Part shown: positions 53,605 to 62,192 of the stretch, one piece after another | How the letters are laid out: every line of letters begins with the position of its first letter | Numbering within the stretch: the stretch's first letter is position 1 | NCBI GenBank assembly: GCA_005884765.1 | Contig: VAZV01000145.1 | Location: 46,321 to 110,320 of the forward strand | Direction: 5' to 3' | Source: Alphaproteobacteria bacterium | GTDB lineage: Bacteria; Pseudomonadota; Alphaproteobacteria; Rhizobiales; Xanthobacteraceae | Length of the DNA: 64,000 nt | Position numbers and translations under genes: made by a program | Notes under the pieces: model-generated | Databases searched by the model: none | What the model saw: only the letters and a program-made list of their open reading frames with translations | What the model was told of the DNA's origin: nothing

Positions 53605-55946
53605 GAGGCGTCCTTAAACAGCTTCTTGCTCAGGATCGCGTGCACGCCCCAATTGCCGTCCACGACCTGTGTGACGCCGAAATCGACGGCGGCCGACATC
53701 AGCGCGATCGCCTCGTCTTCGGAGAGGCCTTTGACGTTCATCAGGAAGCGCCGCATCTTGCGAAACGCATCCCGCATCGCGAGGTCGAGCGAGGATTTCG
53801 CATAGACCTCGCTTTGCCCCTGCGAACCGAATTCGGCAAGATAGTTCGGGTGGCTGAATCCGGTCAGCACCCAGTCGGTTTCGGTCTCGATCAGGGGATA
53901 GCTGAGATCGGCGAAGGCACGCCCGGCGAGATCTCCCTTCTTGTGCAGAATAATTTGGAACGTCCCGGTCATCGAACATTCGATCGCGGTCCCGCTCAAT
54001 TCGCCGTCGCCTTGGGCGGCATGCGGATCGCCGACCGACAACAGCGCGCCCGGCACCGAGACCGGCAAGTAAATGGTCGAGCCCTTGCCCAGCCGCCAGT
54101 TGTCGAGATTGCCGCCGAAGTAGGATGGCGGCACCGAATCGACGAAATCAGCCTCGCGCGGCGCCACCGCGATCACGCCGAAATGCGGACGCAGCGGAAT
54201 GCGGATGCCGTCGAGGACCGCGTGCCGACGCTTTACCGTTCCCGGCGCAACGGGGACGCCCGGATAGTCGTAGGTGTTGTGCACCACGCCGAAAGGATCG
54301 GTTTGCGGCTCCCAGCGATAGGAATAAAGCGCGCGCGCGTGCGGCGTCTCGTCCGAACTGAAAATCTCGTAAATCGTGACCGCTTCGCGCGGCTTCGGTC
54401 CGGCGAGGAACTCGTTGTAGTGATAGCCCCACCATGCCGCGACGCTGCTGCCGAACACCCTTCCTTCAAATTCCCGGTTGCGGCTCGGCCTCGGCACGAT
54501 ATCGAGGATGCGAACCTCCAGCACGTCGCCGGGTCGCGCTTCCCTGACCGCGACCGGGCCGGTGCAGATATGAACGCCGAACCCCTCGCCCGCGCCGCGG
54601 CCGAAAACGCTGGCGTCCATCGGGCCCGCACCGCGCCGATCGACATTCTTGTGATGTTTTGTCCAGCCGAAGACACTCTCCGCGCCCGGATCTGCAGCGA
54701 TCATCCGCTCGGGATCGTCGGAGGCATGCTGCGTCAGCGTTTCGATGGTGATGGTGTCGCCTGACCTGATCTCGGTCTGCGGGGCCAACGCGCGGCTGAA
54801 ATATCCCCAGTGCACTCGCGCGGCGTCGACGGCAATATGATAGTGGGCCTGGCCGGCCGCCGTCCTGCCATCACCTGTCTCGCCGCTGGTGATGACGGCA
54901 CCGCTCTTCACGGCGGTTGGCGGTTGATGCGTCCGCATCTGCGCCAGCGCATCTTGCGGCCAGCCGCGCTGGCCGACCACCGACGGCGCGGCCATCCGGC
55001 CCGCCTCCTGCTGGCGAAACTCGCGCGGCGGCAAACCGAAGCGATGGCGGAAGGTGCGGCTGAAATGCGCGGAATCGCCGAAGCCGTAGCGATAGGCGAT
55101 CTCGGAGATCGACCGATGGACCTCCGTCGGATTCGATAAATCGGCCCACGCCCGCTGCAGCCGCCGTTCGCGCACATAATGGGTGAAGTTGTCTCCGACG
55201 CCTTCGAACAGTTTCTGCAGGTAGCGCTCGGAGATCCCCTCGGCCTGGGCCACGCGCGCGGGCGAAAGCTCGCCATCGTCGAGCCGGCGCTCGATGGTCT
55301 GGCAGATCCGGTGCAGGATCGCCGCCTGGGTCGCGGTGTTATTGTTGTTGGTGTCCGGCGTCGGCGCCGAGAGGCGTTGCGCCAAGGTCGAGAGCAACTC
55401 GACGAGGTTCTGCGCGACCGATGCCCACTCGACATCGGCCAGGATTTCGAGGGTACGTGCGGTTGCCTCCAGCGACCGGGAAAACACGTCGGCGAAGCCG
55501 ACTGGCGCAACGACCTGCGGCTCGCCAAACCTGGGCTTGCGGAGGATCCGGCCGTGCAAGGCATCTGATGTGACCGACAGCACGATGGCCCGCATGTCGC
55601 GTTGGAACACGACGCTCCAATCACCATTCCTGGGCAGCAGAAGCAGATGGCCGACCGGAATGATGCGATGGCCGGTTTCACTCCGCAGCACCACGCCATC
55701 CTCGGTCGGCAACAGCGCGATCGGCAAATCCTCGCTGGGTTGCGACAGCGGCGATACGCCCTGCGATCCCGCCGATACCCTGCTCAGGGCCACGCCGGCG
55801 AGGTTTCGATGGATGGCGGTTGCATGTCCGTAGTGGAATGCGCTGCCTGACGCCGGTCGAAGGCCGACCGCACGCAGGACGTCACGCCAGGCTTCCGCCC
55901 GGTCGTCCTGCGCGTAGGATTCACTTGTAAACGGACGGAAGCTCAT
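53601..55946 (-). CDS. AraC-type regulator fused to acetamidase/formamidase
   Basis: A 781-residue fusion. Residues 1-190 form an AraC-binding-like sensory region with SFRPFTSESYAQDDRAEAWR and VGHLLLLPRNGDWSVVFQRD; residues about 210-312 form an AraC/XylS double HTH (GELSPARVAQAEGISERYLQ, ISEIAYRYGFGDSAHFSRTF, RHRFGLPPREF). A linker of about 55 residues follows. Residues about 367-781 are a complete FmdA/AmdA domain: RVHWGYFSRALAPQTEIRSG, GEGFGVHICTGPVAVREARP, PPSYFGGNLDNWRLGKGS, VGDPHAAQGDGELSGTAIEC. It is about 60% identical by eye to the stand-alone enzyme next door, and the GDPHAAQGDGE site is intact. Such a fusion could make substrate occupancy control transcription. I start at ATG 55946; a longer frame begins at 56000. 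RidA overlaps its stop codon. Confidence 0.9.
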   Translation of the reverse strand: MSFRPFTSESYAQDDRAEAWRDVLRAVGLRPASGSAFHYGHATAIHRNLAGVALSRVSAGSQGVSPLSQPSEDLPIALLPTEDGVVLRSETGHRIIPVGHLLLLPRNGDWSVVFQRDMRAIVLSVTSDALHGRILRKPRFGEPQVVAPVGFADVFSRSLEATARTLEILADVEWASVAQNLVELLSTLAQRLSAPTPDTNNNNTATQAAILHRICQTIERRLDDGELSPARVAQAEGISERYLQKLFEGVGDNFTHYVRERRLQRAWADLSNPTEVHRSISEIAYRYGFGDSAHFSRTFRHRFGLPPREFRQQEAGRMAAPSVVGQRGWPQDALAQMRTHQPPTAVKSGAVITSGETGDGRTAAGQAHYHIAVDAARVHWGYFSRALAPQTEIRSGDTITIETLTQHASDDPERMIAADPGAESVFGWTKHHKNVDRRGAGPMDASVFGRGAGEGFGVHICTGPVAVREARPGDVLEVRILDIVPRPSRNREFEGRVFGSSVAAWWGYHYNEFLAGPKPREAVTIYEIFSSDETPHARALYSYRWEPQTDPFGVVHNTYDYPGVPVAPGTVKRRHAVLDGIRIPLRPHFGVIAVAPREADFVDSVPPSYFGGNLDNWRLGKGSTIYLPVSVPGALLSVGDPHAAQGDGELSGTAIECSMTGTFQIILHKKGDLAGRAFADLSYPLIETETDWVLTGFSHPNYLAEFGSQGQSEVYAKSSLDLAMRDAFRKMRRFLMNVKGLSEDEAIALMSAAVDFGVTQVVDGNWGVHAILSKKLFKDAS

Positions 55947-56076
55947 CGCAATCGACCCACCTCGGTCGAACGAAGCAACCCCCGTGCCAGACAGCCGCAC
56001 TCGCCCGCCGCGACAACGGCGTCAAAGCGCGTTCATTGTTCCAACCGAGAGCAAAAAGCCGCTTTTGCTCAAGCCA

Positions 56077-57318
56077 TTAGTCGCACCTGAATACGTTTTT
56101 TCTGATCGTGCCGTGGACCCCCCAGTTGGCATCGACGACCTGCGTCACGCCAAAATCCGCCCCGACCGACATCAGCGAAATCGCCTCATCTTCACTCAAT
56201 TTGTGCACGGTCATGAGGAACCGGCGCAGCTTGCGGAAGGCGTCGCGCATCGCCCGATCGAGGCTCGAGTGGTTCGCGATCTCGCTTTGCGCGTCGGCCC
56301 CCAGTTCGGCCAGGTAGTTCGGATAGGTAAAGCCATAGACCGACCAGGCGTGCTCGGTCTCGAGCATCGGATGGCCGAGACCTTCCAGCGGCGTGCCGCC
56401 GAGATCGCGATGTTTGTGCAGAATGAATTCGAAATCCCCGGTCAACGAGGTTTCGATCGCGGTGCCGCCGAGTTCGCTGTCGCCCTGCGCGGCATGGGGA
56501 TCGCCCACCGAGAAGAACGCGCCGGGTACAGCCACCGGATAGTACATCCGGGCGCCCTTCCCTATGCGCCAGTCGTCAATATTGCCACCGCTATAGCTCG
56601 GCGGGATCGAGCTGACGAAATCCGCTTCCGACGGCGCCAGTCCCATGGTCCCGAAGTGCAGCCGTGCCGGCACCTTGACGCTGGGAAGAATGTTGTCCCG
56701 CTTGCGAATGGTCGAATGGTCGACCCGCACGCCGGGGTAATCGATGGTCGGATGCACGATGCCGTCCGGATCGGTCTGCGGCGTCCAGACGTAGTTGTAG
56801 ACGGCCTTTGCGAACGGCTCGCCAGATGTGTCGAGCTCGAAGATCGTGATGACTTCGCGCGGTTTCGGCTCTTCGATCAGGTCGTGATAGTGAAAACCCC
56901 AATTGGCCGCGGCATTGGACCCAAAACAGCGGCCGGCATGACAGGCGTGACAGCTCGGCCGCGGCCGGACGTCGAGGATGCGCACTTCCAGGACATCGCC
57001 TCTTTCCGCATTCTCGATTGCGATCGGCCCGGTCAGGAGATGAACGCCAAGACCTTCACCCGAGCCCTTGATGAATGGACCTTGGGTCGGGCCGGCGCCA
57101 CGACGCGCCACCGCTTTGTGCTCGCGGGTCCAGTGAAACACGCTTTCCGCGCCGGGATCATTGGCGATCATGCGCTCATAGTCGTCGTTAGCATGATGGG
57201 TCAGCGTTTCGATCGTGGCGCGATCTCCCGACCGCAGCGTCAGAGCCGGCGCGACCTTCTTGCTGAAATAGCCCCAGTGAACGGTCGCCGGCGAAACCGG
57301 CAGCGTAAAGTGTCTCAT
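56077..57318 (-). CDS. Acetamidase/formamidase family protein
   Basis: A 413-residue FmdA/AmdA enzyme, hydrolysing short amides (formamide, acetamide or a relative) to the acid and ammonia. Seen are the N-terminal ATVHWGYFSKKVAPALTLRS, GEGLGVHLLTGPIAIENAER, HFGTMGLAPSEADFVSSIPP, SYSGGNIDDWRIGKG and the conserved metal/active-site stretch SVGDPHAAQGDSELGGTAIE. A CHACH pair (SCHACHAGRCFG) absent from the fused copy lies in the middle. It precedes the regulator-enzyme fusion on the same strand and follows the ABC transporter genes after about 70 bases. Exact substrate unknown. Confidence 0.9.
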   Translation of the reverse strand: MRHFTLPVSPATVHWGYFSKKVAPALTLRSGDRATIETLTHHANDDYERMIANDPGAESVFHWTREHKAVARRGAGPTQGPFIKGSGEGLGVHLLTGPIAIENAERGDVLEVRILDVRPRPSCHACHAGRCFGSNAAANWGFHYHDLIEEPKPREVITIFELDTSGEPFAKAVYNYVWTPQTDPDGIVHPTIDYPGVRVDHSTIRKRDNILPSVKVPARLHFGTMGLAPSEADFVSSIPPSYSGGNIDDWRIGKGARMYYPVAVPGAFFSVGDPHAAQGDSELGGTAIETSLTGDFEFILHKHRDLGGTPLEGLGHPMLETEHAWSVYGFTYPNYLAELGADAQSEIANHSSLDRAMRDAFRKLRRFLMTVHKLSEDEAISLMSVGADFGVTQVVDANWGVHGTIRKNVFRCD

Positions 57319-57388
57319 GCAAATGCCTCTTTGAAAGCAGCTCGAAAAATCGCAGCCATTGTGACCCGGAGCTGCGCAAGCGAAAATG

Positions 57389-59008
57389 TCATCGCACCGC
57401 CTCCAGCGCCTTGTCGGCTTGCATCACGCTGAGAAATCGCGCGGTGAGCGGATGGCGCGGATGGGTGAGGACCTCGTGCGCCGGTCCCTCCTCCAGGATC
57501 GAGCCGGCGCTGAGAAACGCAACGCGGTCCGCAACTTCGTCCGCGAACCGGATTTGGTGCGTCGAGATGATCATCGTGAGCCCGTCGTCGATCGCGAGCC
57601 GCCGGATCACCTCCAGCACCTCGGTGACGAGTTCCGGGTCGAGCGCGGAGGTCGGTTCGTCGAGCAGCAACACGCTCGGATTCGGCGCCAGCGCGCGCGC
57701 AATCGCCACCCGCTGTTGTTGCCCGCCGGAGAGATGCCGGGGCAGAGCATGCGCACGGTGGCTCAGACCGACTCGATCGAGCAGCTCGCAGGCGCGACGA
57801 TCGGCATCGAGGCGCGTCATTCCATGCACCCAACGCAGGGGGCCTGCGACGTTCTCCTTGGCGGAGAGATGGCTGAACAGGTTGAATTGCTGGAACACCA
57901 TGCCGACGCCGACGCTGGCGCGCTCGTTGGCGACGGCTTGCGGTGACAGCCGCTTGCCGTCGTCACGGAAGCCGAGGCGCCGTCCGCCGACGCGCACGGT
58001 GCCCGAGTCCCAGTCTTCGAGGTGATTGATGCAGCGGAGCAGCGTGCTCTTGCCTGAACCGCTCGGGCCCAGAAGTGCTACGACCTCGCCGATGCGGACC
58101 GTCAGGTCCAGTCCCCCAAGCACGGCCTGCGCGCCGTAGTTCTTGTGCAAATCCTTGACCGCGACCGCGACATTGTTGCGGGCGATGGTTGCGGCGCGCT
58201 TGGCGCGCTCTGCGCGCGTCAAGAGACGCGCGGGAGGCATGATCTCAGGCTGCGCGACGGCCTCGGCGGCCAGTGGTGCTTTTTCGGAAAACGCGAGCTT
58301 TGCCGTCAGATCGACCCGGCGCCACGGCAGATAATCAGTGAGCCGTCGCGCGCGCGTGGTGCGATCGAGGTCGAGCAGCCATTCCAGGCCAAGCTGGATG
58401 GCGCTGACCGCGCCCGTCAGCAACAGATAGAGCAGCCCGGAGGCGAAGAAGATCGAGAAGAAGTCGAAGGTGGAGGACGCAAGCTGCGTGCCTCGGAGCG
58501 TCAATTCCTGCACTGCGATGACTGAGGCCAGCGAGGAATTCTTCAATGCGCTGACCGATTCATTGCCGAAAGCCGGGATCATGGTGCGGATGGCCTGCGG
58601 CGCGATCACCCTGCGCATCAATACGGCCGGCGTCATGCCGAGCGCTTGCCCCGCGGACACCTGTCCGCGATCGACACCGAGCACGCCGGCGCGGAGCATT
58701 TCCGCGATGAACGGCGCCTCGTTGCAGGCCAGCGCCAGGCCCGCGGCGAGCACGGCCGGAAGCTTGATGCCGATATGCGGCAAGGCATCGTAGGCGAACA
58801 CCATCTGGAGGATCAGCGGGGTGCCGCGAAAGATCACGGCGTAGCCGCGCGCGAGCGCAGCCGGCAGCCAAAAGCGGCTGAGCTGCATCCAGGCGAGAAC
58901 GAGGCCCAGGATCAGTCCGCCGCCGAGCCCAAGGGCAGTCACCTGGAGCGTCAGTTCAATGCCCTCGAGCAGGTACGGCAGACTGAGGTAGTGCAGGAAC
59001 AGCGACAT
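57389..59008 (-). CDS. Polar amino acid-type ABC transporter, permease fused to ATPase
   Basis: A 539-residue fusion. Residues 1-225 are a HisM/GlnP-type permease with SLPYLLEGIELTLQVTALGL, YAVIFRGTPLILQMVFAYDA and the EAA-like loop AGQALGMTPAVLMRRVIAPQ. A 60-residue linker follows. Residues about 282-525 are the ATPase with Walker [10 protein letters not shown] (about 314-322), signature [16 protein letters not shown], Walker [15 protein letters not shown] and the switch region MIISTHQIRFADEVAD. Such fusions are known for amino-acid importers. Its ATG overlaps the stop of the binding-protein gene (TGATG). Context suggests uptake of an amide or amide-containing amino acid for the acetamidases. 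Confidence 0.92.
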   Translation of the reverse strand: MSLFLHYLSLPYLLEGIELTLQVTALGLGGGLILGLVLAWMQLSRFWLPAALARGYAVIFRGTPLILQMVFAYDALPHIGIKLPAVLAAGLALACNEAPFIAEMLRAGVLGVDRGQVSAGQALGMTPAVLMRRVIAPQAIRTMIPAFGNESVSALKNSSLASVIAVQELTLRGTQLASSTFDFFSIFFASGLLYLLLTGAVSAIQLGLEWLLDLDRTTRARRLTDYLPWRRVDLTAKLAFSEKAPLAAEAVAQPEIMPPARLLTRAERAKRAATIARNNVAVAVKDLHKNYGAQAVLGGLDLTVRIGEVVALLGPSGSGKSTLLRCINHLEDWDSGTVRVGGRRLGFRDDGKRLSPQAVANERASVGVGMVFQQFNLFSHLSAKENVAGPLRWVHGMTRLDADRRACELLDRVGLSHRAHALPRHLSGGQQQRVAIARALAPNPSVLLLDEPTSALDPELVTEVLEVIRRLAIDDGLTMIISTHQIRFADEVADRVAFLSAGSILEEGPAHEVLTHPRHPLTARFLSVMQADKALEAVR

Positions 59009-59910
59009 CAATCAGCCGAGAGGATGTCGGGTTCCTTGAAGTTGTTGACGTCGAGCTCCCACTTCTTGAGCAGGTCCATATGAATGCCGGCCTTCTGGAT
59101 TTCGATCAGCGCGGCCATGACCGCATCACGGAATTCCGGCTTGTCCTTGGGGACCGCGATGCCGACCGAATAAGGGATCGTCACCGCGATGGCTTTCTCC
59201 AGCTTGTCCGGATTGGCTTTGACGGCCTGATCCACGGTGTTGACGTCGTTGACATAGGTGTCGGCGCGGCCGGCCAGGATCGCCTGGATGCAATTGGCAT
59301 TGTTTTCGTAGAGCTGCAGCGTCGGCTCCGGCTTGCCTTCGGCCTTGCACTTCGGCATCAGGTCCTGGACCAGCGGGACTTCGACAAAGCCGGTATTCTC
59401 GGCTGCGGCGGCGCCGCACATCGACGTATTGATGCCGGTGATCTTTTTCGGGTTGCCCTTGGCGACCAGAACGCCATCGAACACTTTAGAATAGGTGATG
59501 AAGTCGGCCGCCTTGGCGCGCTCCTTGGTGGCGTAGATATCCGAGATCACGATGTCGGCCTGGCCGCTTGCCAGCGTGGTCAAGAGCGCCGCGAACACCA
59601 CCGGCTTGTAGGTGAGCGTGAAGCCGAGGCATTCGCCGATCTGCTCGCCGAGATCGATATCGAAACCGACATATTTGCTGGGATCCTTCGGATCGATCGC
59701 CTCATAGCCCGGCGTGTGCGGGTTGACGGCATTCACCAGTGTCTTGCCCTTCCACCCCGGATACTTGGCCTGCAGCGCCGCGCAGCCCGCGGGTGCCGCC
59801 GCCTGTGCGATCGCGGGCGACAAAAATCCCGCAGCGATGATCGCGCCGGTTAGCGCCTTGCGCCACGGAAGTGACGCCTGCCGTGCTTCCCTCGAAAGCC
59901 ATTTACGCAT
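59008..59910 (-). CDS. Polar amino acid-type ABC transporter substrate-binding protein
   Basis: A 300-residue periplasmic binding protein of the SBP_bac_3 type. Signal peptide MRKWLSREARQASLPWRKAL through FLSPAIAQA, then KYVGFDIDLGEQIGECLGFT, the family's typical ligand-site strand, ASGQADIVISDIYATKERAK and VNTVDQAVKANPDKLEKAIA. AAGGAG nine bases before the ATG at 59910 fixes the start; the longer frame to 60024 would lose the signal peptide. It is the first gene of the amide-locus operon. Confidence 0.92.
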   Translation of the reverse strand: MRKWLSREARQASLPWRKALTGAIIAAGFLSPAIAQAAAPAGCAALQAKYPGWKGKTLVNAVNPHTPGYEAIDPKDPSKYVGFDIDLGEQIGECLGFTLTYKPVVFAALLTTLASGQADIVISDIYATKERAKAADFITYSKVFDGVLVAKGNPKKITGINTSMCGAAAAENTGFVEVPLVQDLMPKCKAEGKPEPTLQLYENNANCIQAILAGRADTYVNDVNTVDQAVKANPDKLEKAIAVTIPYSVGIAVPKDKPEFRDAVMAALIEIQKAGIHMDLLKKWELDVNNFKEPDILSAD

Positions 59911-60311
59911 CTTGCCAGCTCCTTCGACGTTGTCATGGCACCTCGCCATGTTCCAAAGCTCGAAGGAGAAGCTAGGGGAGATGCCGCCGGAAAAGCTTGT
60001 CCAGGGCCGCACAAAAAATTGCATCGGACGGGCCTGCGATTTGGGCAGCGCTGCACAAAAAACGCCCTGGCTTTCCGGGCTAATCGCTTTCCGAAAAAAT
60101 GTAACTGGCCTGCCGGAGCCTCTCCGCCCGGCTTAATTTGCGGCCCGTGGACCGACTATTGCAGCAATTATCCGCAGCATTTCCACAGGCGGGCGGCGCC
60201 CGAATCTGAATAACTGACAGAGACTTGCTGCGCACAAATACACAGGCTGTGGACAATATTCCCAGCTACCGAGGGCGGCTTCGGAAATAGCTGCGCCGAT
60301 CTCGCTCGCTC
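59911..60311. other. Intergenic region upstream of the amide-locus operon
   Basis: About 400 bases holding the presumed promoter of the operon. It contains A-runs (ACAAAAAATTG, CACAAAAAACG) and three near-matches to the DnaA box TTATCCACA: TTATCCGCA (60168-60176), TTTCCACAG (60180-60188) and TGTGGACAA (60248-60256, reverse strand). No gene found. Confidence 0.35.
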
Positions 60312-60581
60312 TCAGTTTCCGGACTGCTCGAACACCACCCGACAAGCGTCACTCAGGCTCGCCTTGTTCCGCCGCAGGCAGGCGGTGATGGCGCGGACTT
60401 TCGGAATTTCACCGGCACAGAGGCGATAGACGTCGCCCGTGCACGCCCTGCGCTGTTCCGGTGTGCCGAGCGCAAATGCGGAGCCTGCCGAAAACACCAT
60501 GAGCATCATGCCAACGGCCAGGGCAACGCGCCGCGCGAGGATGGAGGCGATCTCGTAGGATTGTACGGGTTTGGCGTCCAT
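60312..60581 (-). CDS. Small exported cysteine-containing protein
   Basis: An 89-residue protein: MDAKPVQSYEIASILARRV, then a hydrophobic signal segment VALAVGMMLMVFSAGSAFA and a mature part with three spaced cysteines: RRACTGDVYRLCAGEIPKVR then ITACLRRNKASLSDACRVVF. The pattern C-xxDVxRLC-xxxIPxxxxxxxC-LxxNxxxLSxxC is that of the small Cys-rich repeat proteins found throughout Hyphomicrobiales. Function unknown. Confidence 0.65.
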   Translation of the reverse strand: MDAKPVQSYEIASILARRVALAVGMMLMVFSAGSAFALGTPEQRRACTGDVYRLCAGEIPKVRAITACLRRNKASLSDACRVVFEQSGN

Positions 60582-60835
60582 GGCAGTACGCCCCGTGTTG
60601 CGGCGCCATTTGTGAGCGCGGTCGTCGTCACGGGAAATACGCGAACTAATTCGCTGCAAATGTGATTTTTCTCACACCGGCCTTTTCGTCCAACCGCCTA
60701 GATTTCCGACCGCGAATCGTAAGAGATCAGTAACCAATTAAGGCGCGATCGCCGGATCGATAAAATTCGAACGATCCGCGAAATTAGGAAACAATCCAGT
60801 TTTGCGACGTTGGGCTCCCAAGGCGGGAGAGCGCG

Positions 60836-61024
60836 ATGAGCGAAGCTGAATTCAACCGATTGCTGGATGCCGTGCGAACGGCCGTTGCGCCCGTCCCGGA
60901 GGAGGATTTCATGGCTTTTTCGGCCCACAAGCCGTTCGTCGGCGTGCCGCCCAAAGCCGCCAATGACAACGCGACAGCCTGGCCGCTGATACCGTTCCCC
61001 GACGGCTGGTACGCCGCCTGCTGA
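60836..61024 (+). CDS. Conserved-looking hypothetical protein (62 residues)
   Basis: A small soluble frame MSEAEFNRLLDAVRTAVAPV, continuing EEDFMAFSAHKPFVGVPPKA and ending PLIPFPDGWYAAC. GGGAGAG precedes the ATG, and the helical start with an ordered GWYAAC end looks protein-like. No function known. It lies just upstream of a convergent tRNA-Cys gene. Confidence 0.5.
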   Translation: MSEAEFNRLLDAVRTAVAPVPEEDFMAFSAHKPFVGVPPKAANDNATAWPLIPFPDGWYAAC

Positions 61025-61083
61025 TCTGGCCGGAACTTTTGACGGATTCTCAGCATCCGGCGCCAAGCGCCTGATATTATGAA

Positions 61084-61157
61084 TGGAGGCCACGCCCGGA
61101 ATTGAACCGGGGTGCGCGCTTTTGCAGAGCGCTGCGTCACCACTCCGCCACGTGGCC
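61084..61157 (-). tRNA. tRNA-Cys (anticodon GCA)
   Basis: On the minus strand the sequence folds as a 74-base tRNA: acceptor stem GGCCACG pairing with CGTGGCC, discriminator T (U73, a cysteine identity element) and encoded CCA end, T-arm GGTTCAATTCC, and anticodon loop CTCTGCAAAAG with GCA read at 61123-61125. Confidence 0.95.
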
Positions 61158-61229
61158 CCATCGGGCGCACTCTTATACGCCCGACCGGCGATAGGCAACC
61201 AACCAGGCGATCAGCGCGTTCGGCGGCAA

Positions 61230-61946
61230 TCAACGCCTGCGGCGACGGAAATCCCGCTTGGGCTTGGGTTTCGGCGCGAGTTCCGGGATCGCGCCCTGGA
61301 CGTCGCGGTAGCGCGCCAGCATCCGTTCAAAACTGCGGTTCAGCGCGGCTGCGATCTCGGGCCGCTTTTCAAGGCCCGCGAGCAGCATCGCCGCCGCCTC
61401 GATGGTCGACAGACCGTCGCGGCGCGGCTCGCGGCGCAACTGCCCATAGGCCGACGCGCGGCTTGGTCCGAGAATGACGCGCTGGCATTTCAGCATCCAC
61501 GGATTACGCCACCACAACGCCTTGGCCTGGCTCCAGGTGCCGTCCAGGAGCACGATGCCCTCGATGCCTTTCAGGATCGCCCGTTGATTGTCTTCAAGCT
61601 GGCCCTTGCGGTCGATCGCGACGATCTCGGCATCGGTATCGAGGTCGCTGACTTTCGCAGATCCAAGATAAAGCACCGCCCAGCGCGAGGGGTCGGCGAC
61701 CGGACGACCCAGCGCCTTCGACAGGCTCGGCCACGACAATCCGATCTTCAACACGGCATTCTTGAAATGCAGCGCGGTCAGCCGCGCGGTGCCAAGCGCC
61801 CTGTCCTGCTCCTGCGGATGCTGCAGGATCAACAGCGATGTGCGGCTCTCGATCGGCGTAATGCTGTCACAGATGCACAGCGGTAATGGCTTGGCGCAAT
61901 GCGGACAATCTGCGATCGCTTCGATGGCTTCTGCTTGCTCTGACAT
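61230..61946 (-). CDS. DTW-domain protein (tRNA-uridine aminocarboxypropyltransferase family)
   Basis: A 238-residue DTW/TapT-type protein predicted to add an aminocarboxypropyl group from SAM to a tRNA uridine (acp3U). Zinc-type CPHCAKPLPLCICD at the N-terminus, LLILQHPQEQDRALGTARLT, and the signature VLLDGTWSQAKALWW with the D-x-T-W residues, then GLSTIEAAAMLL. The C-terminus is very basic (KPKPKRDFRRRRR), fitting RNA binding. It is next to tRNA-Cys but that is probably chance. Confidence 0.88.
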   Translation of the reverse strand: MSEQAEAIEAIADCPHCAKPLPLCICDSITPIESRTSLLILQHPQEQDRALGTARLTALHFKNAVLKIGLSWPSLSKALGRPVADPSRWAVLYLGSAKVSDLDTDAEIVAIDRKGQLEDNQRAILKGIEGIVLLDGTWSQAKALWWRNPWMLKCQRVILGPSRASAYGQLRREPRRDGLSTIEAAAMLLAGLEKRPEIAAALNRSFERMLARYRDVQGAIPELAPKPKPKRDFRRRRR

Positions 61947-62192
61947 TCGCCCGCTATACGCTTTGCAGTCGGCAATTCAACCGTTCTCAGCCTGCGAGAG
62001 TTCGCCGCACTGCAAAAGCCTTCCACGCTTGCCCTCGCCGCCGTGCATGATCTGCCAAAATATCCGCGATTTGGCGAACAGATCATGCGTCTCGGCCGTT
62101 AGACCAGATCAAACACAAAACCGGCTTCCACTTTTGCCGATCGCGCTCTACCGTCGCCTCAGAGTTGGCAAACACTGGCAAAGACTTTTGAC

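Noticed and set aside
53385..54764. A 459-residue plus-strand frame opposite the AraC-amidase fusion
   Set aside because: The minus-strand frame has full domain matches; the plus-strand frame is a shadow with no recognisable domain. The same applies to 55984-57432.
62100..62120. AGACCAGATCAAAC before cysK as a possible FixK box
   Set aside because: Only the right half-site is present; the left half reads TTAG.
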